Made by a program: the position numbers and the translations under genes | Shown here: positions 12,343-24,047 of the stretch, one piece after another | Layout of the letters: every line of letters begins with the position of its first letter | How positions within the stretch are numbered: the stretch's first letter is position 1 | The notes under the pieces: model-generated | Database searches by the model: none | Told to the model about the DNA's origin: nothing | What the model saw: only the letters and a program-made list of their open reading frames with translations | Assembly: GCA_025766275.1 (NCBI GenBank) | Contig: JAFKAC010000003.1 | Span: forward strand, 620,001-684,000 | Origin: Lactarius indigo | Lineage: Eukaryota; Basidiomycota; Agaricomycetes; Russulales; Russulaceae | DNA: 64,000 nt | Reading direction: 5' to 3'

Positions 12343-12861
12343 CCACAGCCGCAGGACAAGAGTCTTGGAGCAAGAAGTGATGACCCCGTAGTGGCAACGA
12401 CACACGGCGCGACGAGGGCAACAATTCGTCCGGCAGTCACAAATGGCCGTCCAACCAATTGTCCGTACTCCTGATCGATAGTAGGTATCGTCAAGAGGAA
12501 GCAGTATCGTAGTCGTGGTAGTCCGCAAAGTCGTGTCGCGAATGACGACCTCGAAGGAACGCGCAGACGCACAGAATAACGGCAAGAAAGTATACAATAA
12601 CTTGACTAGAGAAACAAGTTAAGGTCCAAGTAACGACGTGGTGGCACGCAACGGCGGTGGACGGGAGAGACGCGTGCTGTGGCAGAAACGGCAGTCGAAG
12701 AGTCCGATCATGGCCAGGGAATAGCCCAGATTTCCTAGAGCTGTCTGCGTATACGCCCCGTTGAACGTGCCCTGGCAAGCGCAAAATTCAACGAGCTGGT
12801 CGGCGTCTGTGAAGATGAAGGAGTGGGCGCTGTGTGACCTCTTCGAAGGAAGGTTGGTCAT
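12343..12861 (-). pseudogene. DUF202-like membrane protein, unit A remnant
   Basis: It reads DQLVEFCACQGTFNGAY and TALGNLGYSLAMIGLFD, then, after the intron, FLAVILCVCAFLRGRHSRHD. This matches the small two-to-three-helix DUF202 pattern of fungi. It is broken: the intron donor is GC instead of GT, the frame slips after the acceptor, a further one-base loss after DYDTAS brings a stop, and the terminal stop seen in copy C is lost. The intact-looking relative is in unit C. Confidence 0.6.
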
Positions 12862-13603
12862 AGAGCAAGAGGCCTAGAGGTGATGCTTGTACTTACCGAT
12901 GCCTGCGCCGCCTGGTCACGTCCCAGAAATACTGTTCATTTGGCAATTACGGGTGCCGGCAGCGTTTTAGCCGTTCCTCCAGGTCCAACCGTCTATAAGT
13001 AACCCCGCTGTCTAGGTCTTCGGAAACGCTGCGGACGCTACTGCCAGTGGACTGCCAGCACTTGAGTGATGTCCGGGCTGCGTGTAGCCGGTAACTGACC
13101 CTGTCTGTGGGAGCTCACAGGCACGGGCATACAGAACTGTACCTGTGGCAGCAACGGCCCGGGAAATATGTCCGAAAATGTCACAGTGGCGGTACTAGTA
13201 CTCCTAATTTACTTTATGATTGCGCACTATCGTCATTAAGCTCGTTCCCCGCCGGCCTTGACAGATCCACTGAGACTTTCACGCTTGCTGTTTCATTCCG
13301 CCCCCCCACCTTCATCCAGGCCTCTTCTTTCTGTTTCCTCATCGTGCTTCCGGAATCTCTGCAGAGTCACTATCGTTGCCAACACCGTTACTTGTCCTGT
13401 TTTTCCTTTCGCAACAGTTGGCTATGAGTGGGCAACTAGTTGGCACGCGGCAAAGGATGTCCGCACATGTCTAAGTCGGATGGCAGGTGTCGCGGTTAAC
13501 GGGTTCCTTCTTTGAAATCTCGGAATCATTTTACACTCGGAAACTCTGCGGAAGGATCTGGAGGGTACTCACGTTCCTGGCTTGTAACGCCTCTCCTGTC
13601 CCA

Positions 13604-13610
13604 TATAAAA
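13604..13610 (+). promoter_or_regulatory. TATA box of DUF2235 copy 3
   Basis: TATAAAA, 46 nt before the ATG, in the conserved CCCATATAAAAGAC block. Confidence 0.7.
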
Positions 13611-13655
13611 GACGGGGGCAACTGTAGTCTACCATAACACTGTGTCTTGTCTGCC

Positions 13656-15621
13656 ATGTCGCATTTTCATACTAAAGAACCCTGCTCGATACCCGTCGAC
13701 GCGACGCAGAGACGGCCTCGCACGCTGATATTGTGCTTCGATGGTACCTCAGATCAATATGATAAAGATGTACGTCTCTGCTTCTTCGTCCGGAAAGTAC
13801 TCTGATATAACGTTCATTAGAGCACAAACGTCGTCAAGCTGTACTCGCTTTTTAATAAGGACCATACGGATCAACAGTTATGCTACTACCAGGTAAGTGT
13901 TGTATTAGACCCCTTACTAGCCCTCTCATTCGCGCAGGCGGGAGTAGGAACGTACACCACATCAAGGTTCATTACTCCGGTCGTTCAATGGATGGCAAAG
14001 ACTATAGACAAGGCTATTGCCTGGTATCTTTACCAACACGTATTGGACGGGTATCGGTTTCTCATGCAGAATTACAATGCGGGTGACCGAGTATGTTTAT
14101 TCGGTGCGTTTGAAACGTTCCGCAACGATGGCAGCTTAACATTTACCGTGGCTTCACTGGTAGGCTTCTCTCGTGGCGCACACACTGCGCGGGCTCTCGC
14201 GGGGATGTTGCATAAGGTGCGGACCTGAGGGGTCATCACTGACCGTTTTTTTTTTTGTGTAACTCGAACTGACCACTACCTGCCGTTCCAGGTTGGCCTG
14301 CTCTCCAAAGACAATACAGAACAAATCCCGTTCGCATATCAGCTTTATTCGTCGTCCAAAGACCCGGGCCAGGCCAAACTCCTGAAAGACTTCAAGAGGA
14401 TGTTCTGCCGCAATGTACCTATCGATTTTGTTGGTGTCTGGTAGGTATTCTCTCATTTCATCTCCTGTGATGATCGGGTGAAAACGAAAACGATTAACTG
14501 GACGAACAGGGACACAGTTGCTAGTACCGGAATCATTATGGACGAAACTCAACCCTTTGCTGGAGTGAACACAACAATCAGAGTGTTCAGACACGCGCTA
14601 GCCCTTGATGAGGTATGTTCTGTCAACATTAGCACACTTATCCTTCCCTCTCGGCGCGCCCGTACCCTCTACTGGCTTCCAAGTCGGAAATATAGCAGAT
14701 TTCTTCTTCTAATCAGTTCTCCATACCTAATGGCTAATTACTCCCTTTGCCTTTGACTTGACAGCACCGTGTTAAATTCATCCCGGATTATTATCATCAT
14801 GGTTCAGAGAATTTGGACCTCTCGAATTACAAAAAACAAGTTTCGGATGTGCCGGGGAATATGTCGAAGGTTATTCCCCGCCTGACGGATACGGTCTTCG
14901 AGAAACCTGATGTGAAAGAGGTCTGGTTCGTTGGGTGCCACGCAGGTGCATCTTTTGGCGCATTTCTCTTCCTGATGTCCGGGCTAATGTAATGGTTCTT
15001 AGATGTCGGGGGAGGTGTGAAGAAAACCGAGGAAAGGGCGCTCTCTGACATCCCTCTTCGCTGGATGATTCGGGAGATCGTGAATGCTGGTGTCGAGGTT
15101 ATATTCGACGAGAAAGCACTCGATTTCCTCCACATCCCCGTGTCTATGATCACCAAGTCACAACCAACAAACAACAGCCCAGAGCCGCAGCGCCCTGAGA
15201 CAAACAGCACTCTCATCAACCGTAAGAAAGGAAATGGGCATGGGGACCAGAGCTCCCCAAACGATAAGCCGGATACCAAAGATGTCAAAGACGTGAAGGA
15301 GAAGATAAACGATCAACTTGCGGGGTGCTTCCTATGGAATCCATGGAATCTTCTCGAATATTTCCCAATTACGTTCACTTCGATAGACGAGAACGGTAAA
15401 TCGGTAACGGGACGATCGTAAGTTCTCGTTCTCCTGATGGGGATTCTGGGTGTCTCTGACTTGATATTGTTGGTAGCTTCCATCGTAGGCGCGGACGACA
15501 GATCCCGCCGCCGAATCCGGATCAGAAAACTTATTTTCACGAAAGCGTTAGGGAGCGCATGAAGCAAGGGTATGTGCCGAGGGCCGAATACAAAGAAAGC
15601 GAAGTGGCATATGTGTATTGA
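13656..15621 (+). CDS. DUF2235 alpha/beta hydrolase, copy 3 (465 aa)
   Basis: Exons: 13656-13769, 13821-13892, 13938-14103, 14164-14216, 14292-14440, 14510-14612, 14765-14945, 15003-15417 and 15477-15621. Joined length is 1398 nt with no internal stop. Motifs: LILCFDGT, GFSRGAHTAR (Ser120; Tyr of the elbow is His here), VGVWDTV (Asp186), VGCHADVGGG (His278). Exon 5 is three bases longer than in copies 2 and 4, and its middle (SSSKDPGQAKLLKDF) differs sharply, as does the linker in exon 8. Intron 7 carries an in-frame TAA, unlike copy 2. The leader of 38 codons before the FDGT intron resembles copy 4 more than copy 2. Confidence 0.87.
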
Positions 15622-15710
15622 GTTACCATCTTTTACCACTACATCCAGTGGGATCATGATGCGCTTGGGATCAAACCGCCTTACTTTATCCTCCGTTGTG
15701 TCGTTAAATT

Positions 15711-16620
15711 AATGGCAACAGTATTGGACGAACCAGAGTAATCGAACTTTGCACTTTGATTAGAGCCCAAAAAGCTCCCAAAATTGACGTGGAAGGCACA
15801 GGGCCAATAATCTTTTAACCTCACTGCCAAATAGACGCTTCGACCTTCTGCTCTTTCCATTGCTCTTTCGTTCGTGCGGGAGGTAGTCAGGACATCAATC
15901 AATTTAGTCTTTTTTACTCGCGGGCCGTATATATATCAGGCCGTGTTGTTGAATTGTTCCACTACTTGCACACGATGGTTGTTCCTCACATAGTATGGCG
16001 ACCTCGGCGGCAGGTCTGCTATCCGTAACGATCAGCCCCAAGTGGGGGCAACCTGTCCGCTATGGCATTGTGGGACATATACTGCCCAGGCCCTTGCCGA
16101 GTGCAATCGGGTACCCCATTGCTGTATTGGGCCTACTCTCAGTGCACAAGAACGAGACTCCTTTGCTTACAGTAGATATTTTGCAGGTCCCACGAGGCGA
16201 CGGGACATCACATGCTCGTTCAGGTATTCAAGTTCACGACGAATATTTGAGTATTAACCTTTTTGTATTTCGTAAATGTCGGTGCGTGAGTGTACCACCG
16301 GGTGGCCGCCATCCCCCTGTTTTGGTCGCGTACTTCAACATGCCGCTCAGGCTTAGTAATAGCAATAGAAACGCCATATACTGTAAGTGCCTGATCGCCT
16401 GTCATTTGGGTCCACGTACCCTGCAATGGCTTGAGATTTTGATGAAATGTGTCGTGTCTCAGCGGAAAATGGTGCAAGGGACGCGGAGATACGAACCGTC
16501 CGATGAAGCCAGTGCGGCCCTGTGTGTTACCTTTAGTGTGCGCCCATTCTCACGAAACCCCAGAGGGCTGGCCCTGGTGGCCCTCCGGACTAACTCCCAT
16601 GAATATCGCTCAGGTGCAGC
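15711..16620 (+). pseudogene. Decayed DUF2235 fragment in unit B
   Basis: GGGACATATACTGCCCAGGC (16072-16091) corresponds to the GAYTARALAG exon 4, and ATTGGGCCTACTCTCAGTGC (16125-16144) followed by ACAAGAACGAGACTCC to the VGLLSKDNTEQIP start of exon 5. The spacing resembles the intact genes, but all frames are stopped. Each amplified unit therefore seems to have begun with two DUF2235 genes, one since lost. Confidence 0.5.
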
Positions 16621-17000
16621 AACTGCGCCTTCGTCCTATCAGTCGTGATTGCTGACTTCTTGAGTCGACGCCTTGGGACGTACCGCGAATAGGATAATGG
16701 TGGCAACAGTTCAAGTTTATGTTAAATATACCATTCGTGAGATCATATTTCAGTATGCCTTTATCTTCGTGTTCCATGCGGGCGTTTGTGCAAACCCGCG
16801 CGATTCCTTCGCACCTTTGGCTCAATTCAATGTTTCGTACTTACTCGGGTGTCCGGCCCGTTTCCCGTATCCCCTCCCGGTCGTTCCCAACATCCGCGGA
16901 TTAGTTTTCTCGTTGCCCTGCGGAAGCAGAGTATAAAACTTCCAGCTATACAGTTATAGTCCCTACTATTATATAAGTCCCTACATTTCGTTAGTAGTAC

Positions 17001-17172
17001 CTCAGCCATTGCTCTGTTAGTGCGCGCAAGCTGAGGTAAGTTATCCGTATGTTATTTCGATCTCGCCTGTACTTATGCGCTAGATAGCCTTTGTCTTCTC
17101 GTGCAGGTGAATAGATATTAGCCATTGCTCTGTTAGTGCGCGCAATTGCTGAGCCTTTGTCTTCTCGTGCAG
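17001..17172. repeat. Short imperfect direct repeat
   Basis: GCCATTGCTCTGTTAGTGCG occurs at 17003 and 17120, and CCTTTGTCTTCTCGTGCAG at 17087 and 17154. It looks like a local duplication in noncoding sequence of unit B only. Confidence 0.6.
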
Positions 17173-17638
17173 ACATATCCCGCGCGCACGATCATTCACT
17201 AACAAGTTCATCCTTTGTCTAATATACTCCGAGCGTCCATACCTTGTAAAAGTTTAAGCACGTGTGGTGTAGAACTAAAATGCGGAAGAACCCTGCTTCA
17301 GCGCTCGAGTCGCAGGACGGGAGCTCTCCCGGGGACCTGGATCGGTAGAAATCACTCCTTTCTATTCTTGGGTACCCTTGCGCACGACCTTTGTTCGGGC
17401 TGAAAATACCTTGTACCCAACCTAATTCCCATGAGCAGTACGAGCGGCCTAAGAGTGCATAAGTTGTAAAACTTTATACAGGCCATTTGTCGCAGGTGAC
17501 TTACCATCTGATCGTCCTGTGGCCAGCCGGAAATCGGGGGACTCTGCTTGCAAGACAGAAAAAATGACAGGCAAATGTAAGATTTATTATGAAATGCGTT
17601 GTACTGCTGCTACTAGTACCGAGGCTTTGATCACAAGC

Positions 17639-18134
17639 TCACAACCGCAGGACAAGAGCCAGGAGTGTCAACTCTGTCGCGGTGACGACGCACGCGACGA
17701 GGGCAACGATTCTTCCGGCAGTTACGAATGGCCGCCCAAACAGTTGCCCGTGCTCCTGATCGATGAGAGGTGTCGCTAAGACAGGCGCAGTATTGTCGTC
17801 GTGGCTGTCCGCAAAGTCGTATCGCGAATGGAAGGCACGGAGGAGTGCGCAGACGCACAGAACAACAGCGAGAAAATCATACAATAGTCCGACTAGAAAA
17901 ACAAGGCCTAAGTAACGGTGTGGTAGCGGGGGTGAGTTAGAGAGAGACACATACTAGGTAGAAACGGCAGTCGAAAGGTCTGAGAACACTCAGGGAATAA
18001 CCTAGATTTCCTAGGGCTGTACACGTACACGCCCCGTTGAACGTGCGCTGGCAGGCGCGCAATTCAACAAGCTGATCGACGTCTGTGGAGAAAAGAAGTC
18101 GGCACGGTGACCTCTTCGAAAGAAGGGTGGTCAT
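17639..18134 (-). pseudogene. DUF202-like membrane protein, unit B copy
   Basis: The two exon parts read DQLVELRACQRTFNGA plus TALGNLGYSLSVLRPFD, and FLAVVLCVCALLRAFHSR to GRIVALVACVVTATELTLLA, ending LVLRL-stop as in copy C. Compared with copy C one base is missing just before the intron donor (TACCTA instead of TACCACA), so the standard splice shifts frame. It is probably inactive unless another splice is used. A GT-AG intron is still present. Confidence 0.55.
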
Positions 18135-18827
18135 AGAACGCGTGGCCCAAAGGTGGTGCCAGGCTGTCACACTGGCGCCGCCTGCAAAACACTAGTGTCC
18201 ATCTAGCAATTACAGGCGCCAGTAGCTTCACTCGGAGCTCTCCGAGCCCTAGCCGCCCTACCGTCTAAGGGAAGCTCGCCGTCTGCCCAGTTCTTCGTGG
18301 TTCTTCGAAACCGCTGCCGAAGTCCACTGCCAGTGGACTGCCCTTGGGACTGCCACAGGCACTTGAGTGATGTCCGAGTTGCGTGCAGTTCCTGAGGGTA
18401 AATGACCCTGACCGTGGGAATCCACATGAACTTGCAATATGTCCGAAAAGGATGTGGCGGTACTGCTAATTTAGACTCTATTTGGCTCCGAGTCGTTCCT
18501 CGCCGGTCTTATGATCCACCGACCCTCTCACGCTTGTTTCATTTCGTTTACCTCACCTTCAACATTCAGGCCTCTTCCTCGTCGTGCTTCTGGGATTTCT
18601 GCAGAGTCACTATCATAGCCAACACTTGTCCAGCTTATCCATTCACGACAGCTGGCTAGGGGCGTGCAACTCGTTGGCCGGGGCAAAGGATGTCCGCACT
18701 TATCTGAGCCGGATGGCAGGTGTCGCGGTTAGCGCGCTCCTTCATTGAATTTCGGGGATCACTTGGAAATCCTCCGAAAGGATTTGGAGAACACTTGTGT
18801 TCCTGGCTTGGGAAACCCCTCCTCCCA

Positions 18828-18834
18828 TATAAAA
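18828..18834 (+). promoter_or_regulatory. TATA box of DUF2235 copy 4
   Basis: TATAAAA, 43 nt before the ATG, in the conserved CCCATATAAAAGAC block. Confidence 0.7.
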
Positions 18835-18876
18835 GACAGGGACATCTGTAGTCTACCGTAACACTGTCTTTTTGCC

Positions 18877-20837
18877 ATGTCGCAATTTTCTACTCATGAA
18901 ACCTGCTCGATGTCTACAGATCCGGCCCACGGCCGGCCTCGCACACTCATACTGTGCTTTGACGGCACGTCAGATAAATATGATAAAACTGTACGTCCCT
19001 GTTTCTTCTTATGGCAAGTACCCCGATATAACGTTCAATAGAATACAAACGTCGTCAAGTTGTACTCGCTTTTTAATAAGGACCATGCGGGGGAACAGTT
19101 GTGTTATTACCAGGTGAGTGCTGTACTAGCCCCCTTTCTAGCTCTCTCATTCGCGCAGGCGGGAGTAGGAACGTACACCGAACCAGGGCTCATTTCCTCG
19201 ATCACTCAATGGGTGGCGAAGACCTTAGACAAAGCTATTGCTTGGTATCTCTACCAGCACATATTGGACGGGTATCGGTTTCTCATGCGGAATTACAACA
19301 CGGGTGACCGGGTTTGTTTATTCGGTGCGTTCGAAACATTTCACACACAATAGCATCTTAAAATCTACCCTGGCTTCACTGATAGGTTTCTCCCGTGGCG
19401 CCTACACTGCTCGAGCTCTCGCAGGGATGTTGCATAAGGTGCGGACCTGAACATGCCTGACCGTTTTTTGTGCAATTACACCGACCACTAACCCTGAACC
19501 TGTCGTTCCAGGTTGGCCTACTCTCCAAAGACAACACAGAACAAATTCCGTTTGCGTATCAGCTCTATGCATCCGACCGTCCAGACGACCTCGGTCTCGT
19601 AGATGGGTTTAAGAAGACGTTCTGCCGCAATGTACCTATTGATTTCGTTGGTGTCTGGTAGGTATCATCTCATTTCATCTCCTGAGACGGTGAAAACGAC
19701 TAACTGAGCGAACAGGGACACAGTTGCTAGCACCGGTATTATCATGAACAAAACCCTACCCTTTGTCGGAGTGAACACAACAATCAGGGTGTTCAGACAA
19801 GCACTAGCCCTTGACGAGGTATGTTCTCTCAACACACTTGTCATTCTCTTTTGGCGGCGTACTCGTACCCCCTCATGCCACCGGGTTTAAAGTCAGAAAT
19901 ATGGCCTTTTTTTTTTTTTTTTCTTTTTTTTCTTTCTCTTTTTTCAAATCATTTCTCAATGGCCAATTCTTGTTTTGACTTTGACTCGACAGCACCGCGT
20001 TAAATTCATCCCGAATTATTATCACCGAGACTCAGACACAACAGTGGCAATCGACTCACTTCCCTCGAGTAGGGAAGGACATGTCTCGGATGTGCCGGGG
20101 AATATGTCGAAGATTATTCGCCACCAGACGGATGAGATCTTCGAGAAAACTGATGTGAAAGAGGTCTGGTTCGCTGGGTGCCATGCAGGTGCATTTTTTT
20201 TTATGCATTTCGCTTCCTGATGTCCAGGCTAATGGTCCGTAGACGTCGGTGGAGGCGCGAAGGGAAACGAGGAAAATGCCCTCTCTGACATTCCCCTTCG
20301 CTGGATGGTTCGGGAGATTGTGAGTGCGGGTGTCAAGGTTATATTCGACGAGAAAGCACTCGAAGATCATCGCATCCCCGTGTCTATGATCGTGTCACAG
20401 CCAACAAAAAAGAGCCCGCGGCCGCAGTACCCCTTGACAACTGGCGTTTTCATCAACCTCAAGAAAGGAAATGGGTATGAGGACCAGAGCTCTTCAAACC
20501 ATGATCCGCTAGATGCCGAAGATGTCGAGGATGTGAAGACGAAGATAAACGATCAATTAGTGAAGACCCCTTCATGGAAGCTTCTCGAGTATATCCCAAC
20601 TACGTTCCCCGCACTGGACAAGGACGGTAAACCAATAAAGAAACGAACGTAAGTTCACGTTCTCCTGATGAGAACTTTGGGTCTCTCTAATCTGATATTG
20701 TTGGTAGTCTCCATTTCGAGCGCGGACGACAGGTGCCACCAAATCCCTATTTTCACGAAAGCGTTAGAGTATGCATGAAGCATGGGTATGAGCCAAGGGC
20801 CGAATACAAAAAAGGCGAAGAGAAATATGTGTATTGA
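18877..20837 (+). CDS. DUF2235 alpha/beta hydrolase, copy 4 (461 aa)
   Basis: Exons: 18877-18990, 19042-19113, 19159-19324, 19386-19438, 19512-19657, 19716-19818, 19993-20188, 20243-20648 and 20708-20837. The 1386-nt join is open. Motifs: LILCFDGT, GFSRGAYTAR (Ser120), VGVWDTV (Asp185), FAGCHADVGGG (His282). Intron 6 has an unusually T-rich tract (19903-19944). Intron 7 is 54 nt and contains a stop. The DxxDVEDVKTKIND linker and LLEYIPTTFPALDKDG end resemble copy 2 more than copy 3. Confidence 0.87.
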
Positions 20838-20937
20838 GTTTCCATCTTTTACCACATTATATCGATGAAGATCTAGTCGGACCACAATGTACTTGGGCTC
20901 ACCCCCCTTACTTTCCTCTATTGTATCGTCAATCTAA

Positions 20938-21200
20938 TGGCATCAGGAGATAACCATCCTACGCACTTTGATTCGAGGCCCGAAGCTCCCAAAATTAACG
21001 TAGGAGGCACAGGGGCACGGCCAAGTGAACGCCTCAGCCTACTGCCCTTCCCTTTTTCCTTCGTTCGTGCGGATAGTAGTTAGGATATCAATAGTGGCGG
21101 TGTATTACTGTTACAACGCGTCCATTTTCGCGAAACTCTCGAGGGCTGGTCCGGGTGTGGCCCTCCAAACAAACCATGTCCCAGGTGCAGTAATGGTGTG
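20938..21200 (+). pseudogene. Residual DUF2235-relic tract in unit C
   Basis: The tract begins like the relics of units A and B (ATGGCA, then CGCCTCAGCCTACTGCC) and rejoins their shared CGAAACTCTCGAGGGCTGG at about 21130. Most of the coding relic is deleted. No frame is open. Confidence 0.35.
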
Positions 21201-21663
21201 TCCCATCAGCCGCGATTGCTCACTAGCCAAGTTGGCGCCTTGGGAGATACCACAGATGAGATCGCATGTTGGCTACAGTTCATAATCAAAAGAAAGCACG
21301 CATGGTGTAGACTTAAAAAGTACGGGGTAGCTCCACTTGGCGCTTGAGTCTTGAAGGTTTAACTGGTAGAAATCCCTCCTCCATATTCTTGGAACGGGTT
21401 TCCTTGCGTACAAACTTCTTTCACGCTAGAAAGACCCTATACGCGACACAATCTCTATCAGAAACGCGAGTAGCCTTAGAGTGCGTAGCTTGCAAAGGGC
21501 CGGGACTATTTGTCGCAGGCGAGTTACCATGACCGTTCTCTAGCCAACCGGAAACTGAGGCACTTGACTTGCAAGCAAGTGGGTAAAATGACAACTCGTG
21601 AGGGTTAAATATACAGGTTGGTTATGAGATTGTACCACTGCCAACGAGATTTCGATCACGGGC

Positions 21664-22115
21664 TCACAGACGCAGGACAAGAGCTAGAAGGGCCAACTCT
21701 GTCGCGACGACGACGCACGCGACGAGGGCAACGATTCGCCCGGCAGTCACGAACGGCCGCCCAAATGATTGCCCGTGCTCCTGACCGACGGTAGGTATCG
21801 CCAAGAGAGGAGCAGTATCGTCGTCGCGACTGTCCGCAAAGTCATGTCGCGAATGGCGTCCGCGGAGGAATGCGCAGACACACAGAAAAACAGCGAGAAA
21901 AGCATACAATAATCCAACTGGAAAAAACAAAGGTCCAAGTAACGACATGGTACGATGCAGTGGGGGTGGATGGGAGAGACGCGTACTGTGGTAGAAACGG
22001 CGGTCGAAGAGTCTGAGCACGGCCAGGGAATAACCTAGATTTCCTAGGGCTGTCCGCGTATACGCCCCATTGAACGTGCGCTGGCGGGCGCGCAATTCAA
22101 CGAGTTGGTCGACGT
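21664..22115 (-). CDS. DUF202-like small membrane protein, unit C copy
   Basis: Two exons, 22115-21987 and 21917-21664, join across a 69-nt GT-AG intron to read DQLVELRARQRTFNGAYTRT, ALGNLGYSLAVLRLFD, FYHIGLLYAFLAVFLCVCAF and a C-terminal helix GRIVALVACVVVATELALLA, ending LVLRL. This is the RTxxxxxRTALxxLG plus hydrophobic-helix pattern of DUF202, small integral membrane proteins of unknown function. The 5' end is unresolved. An ATG at 22168 needs a frame change, and an upstream exon ending at a GTAAGT donor (22202-22197) does not join in phase. Activity is therefore uncertain. It is divergent from OXA1. Confidence 0.5.
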
Positions 22116-22447
22116 CTGTGGAGATGAAGGAGTGGGCGCGGTGGCCTCTTCGAGAGAAGGTTGGTCATAGAGTACGAGGCCTGAAGGTGACGTTGTACTT
22201 ACTGATACCTGTGCCGCATAGTCATGTCCCCAAAGTGTTGTTCATTTGGCAATGACGGGCGCTTCGGGAATGCGGTAAGCTGTTGCTACTCGTCGGCCCG
22301 GTGTTTGCGACAACGCTGTACTCTTCCTCTCTCCGTGTCACCAAATTACACGCGTCTTGGCCCGGCCAGACCCATTACTGGCAACTCTAGCCGCTCCAGA
22401 CGCCCTTTTCGTCCCAAAAGACCACATAGGTCACCCAGACTGCTGCG

Positions 22448-23909
22448 ATGTTGTCGAGACTTCAGTGCGTTGGGGCAAGGTGCGTGGCAATGGTGGGTTC
22501 AGTGGGGAGAAGGCTCTGTTAACCAACGACTCTTCCCGTAGGTCAACGCGGCGGTACCTCACATATTCATCGGCGCAACTACGGTCACAGGTATGCTCGC
22601 TGCTATTCTACCGACATAGCAGGGCAGACCGCTGAAACCCACGCCAGCGTGTTGGTCTCTTTCCAGGTCCACCTCAACAGGTACATGTGCCGCTCGCAAC
22701 ACGTAGCATATGGCTCTTCTCGAAGAAAGCCGAGGCACCACCACCGACCGCACCCACGCCGCCGCCAGATACCCTCGTTCCCGAACCAGTCACGCCTGTG
22801 TCCGCGTCTGCGCCGGCCGCTGCCACGCCGCCGACACCGGCGGTGGCCGACGACGCCGTAACGCAGGTCGCCGCGCTGCCTCAGTCCGACACGCTCGAGA
22901 CACTCGCAGCGCTCGCGCCACTCCAATACGGCGACCTCACGGCACTTGGGCTCGCCGGGTGGTCGCCCGCGGGGCTCTCCTCGTGGCTGCTCGAGCTCGT
23001 GAACGTCTCCACGGGGCTACCGTGGTTTCACACGATCATCGTGGGTACGCTGCTCTCGCGGCTTCTGCTGGTGCCCTTCTCGATCAAGCAGCTGCGCAAC
23101 TCCGCCGCGCTTGCACCGCACCAGCCGCGGCTGCTCGAGCTTAAGGAAGAGCTCAACCGTGCGTATCAGACGGGCGATAAGATCGCCGTGCAGCGCGTCG
23201 CGCTCAAGCAGCGCCGCGTGTACGAGGAGTCCGGCGTGAGCATGCTGCCCATGCTGCTGATGCCTTTCGTGCAGCTCCCCGTCACGCTTGGGATGTTTTT
23301 TGGCGTCAAGCGACTCTGCGCCCTCCCCCTTGAGCAGCTTCACTGGAGCGGCGTGTCGTTCCTCCCCGATCTTACGGTCGCGGACCCGTTCTACGTGTTG
23401 CCGATTGCGGCTGCGGTACTCATGAACGTGCAGCTCTCGGTGCGTGCTTCGTTGGTCCATGCGGGGTGCTTCTTTCTTCTCTCACACTGACCCTCCATTC
23501 CATTATCATAGGTTGGCGCAAGCGACATGTCTGCGACTGCCGACCGCACGACCGCGGCTCACATGATTAACGCGTTCCGCGTTGTTTCCGTCATCTCTAT
23601 CCCGCTCATGGCCCAATTCCCATCTGTGAGTGTTCTCGCCGCTCCCTCGGGATTAGATTAACTCGTCACATCCATTCCCTCTTCCAGGGCCTCAACTTGT
23701 ACGTCTTGACGGGTATCGCAGGAATGCTCGTGCAGACTTCCATCTTGCGGCAAGACGCCGTCCGTCGGGTCTTGCGCATCCCTCTTCTCCCGAAGAACAC
23801 GAATACGAAGCCCGTGACGTTCCAGGAATCCATTGACCACCTGAAGAAGTGGTTCCACGACCAAAATCGGATCGCGCGGGAGCGTGCTGAAAAGGGTAGG
23901 AAGTGGTAA
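22448..23909 (+). CDS. OXA1: OXA1-type mitochondrial inner-membrane insertase (391 aa)
   Basis: This YidC/Oxa1/Alb3-family protein inserts mitochondrially encoded subunits into the inner membrane. Exons: 22448-22479, 22542-22590, 22681-23439, 23512-23625 and 23688-23909; joined 1176 nt, open. The first two exons code for a basic, Arg/Ser-rich leader (MLSRLQCVGAR, STRRYLTYSSAQLRSQ) typical of a mitochondrial presequence. Then comes a Pro/Ala-rich linker, and the first core helix around GLPWFHTIIVGTLLSRLLLV. A charged loop with KQLRNSAALAPHQPRLLELK is followed by hydrophobic segments LPMLLMPFVQLPVTLGMFFG, FYVLPIAAAVLMN and those in exons 4-5. The C-terminal tail is basic (HDQNRIARERAEKGRKW), which fits ribosome docking in Oxa1. 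Exon 3 opens at the second of two nearby acceptors (22680), the one that keeps frame. Confidence 0.88.
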
Positions 23910-24047
23910 ACACATGATTATTGGATATCTACAGTACCTTATCCGTGCGGGTAATGCAATCATTCACCTCCCCTCTTAATGGAAGATCGGCCAGTCATGC
24001 TTGTAAAACCCGCTTAAGTCAATCAATCTCTGTTTTCTGGGTTGGAT

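Larger units (their letters stand above)
8507..12970 (+). repeat. Amplified unit A (DUF2235 plus DUF202-like)
   Basis: First of three direct, diverged segmental copies. It opens with the shared 15-mer GCACTTGAGTGATGT (8507-8521) and ends near the shared TTTGGCAATTACGGGTGCC-like sequence at about 12940. Order: promoter with TATAAAA, DUF2235 copy 2, decayed DUF2235 fragment, a noncoding tract containing CTTATATAGGTAGAAATC (12071-12088), then the DUF202-like gene on the minus strand. The same order recurs in units B and C. Confidence 0.75.
13058..18230 (+). repeat. Amplified unit B (DUF2235 plus DUF202-like)
   Basis: Second direct copy of the unit, about 5.2 kb, starting with the shared 15-mer at 13058-13072. 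It is longer than A and C mostly because of its better-kept DUF2235 relic and an extra noncoding stretch near 16620-17220 that carries short internal repeats. Confidence 0.75.
18359..22262 (+). repeat. Amplified unit C (DUF2235 plus DUF202-like)
   Basis: Third direct copy, shortest, starting with the shared 15-mer at 18359-18373 and ending near 22262. Its DUF2235 relic is reduced to a few hundred bases, and its DUF202-like gene is the best preserved. Confidence 0.75.

Noticed and set aside
23017..23460. 147-aa minus-strand ORF opposite OXA1
   Set aside because: Antisense shadow of a GC-rich exon with no domain of its own.
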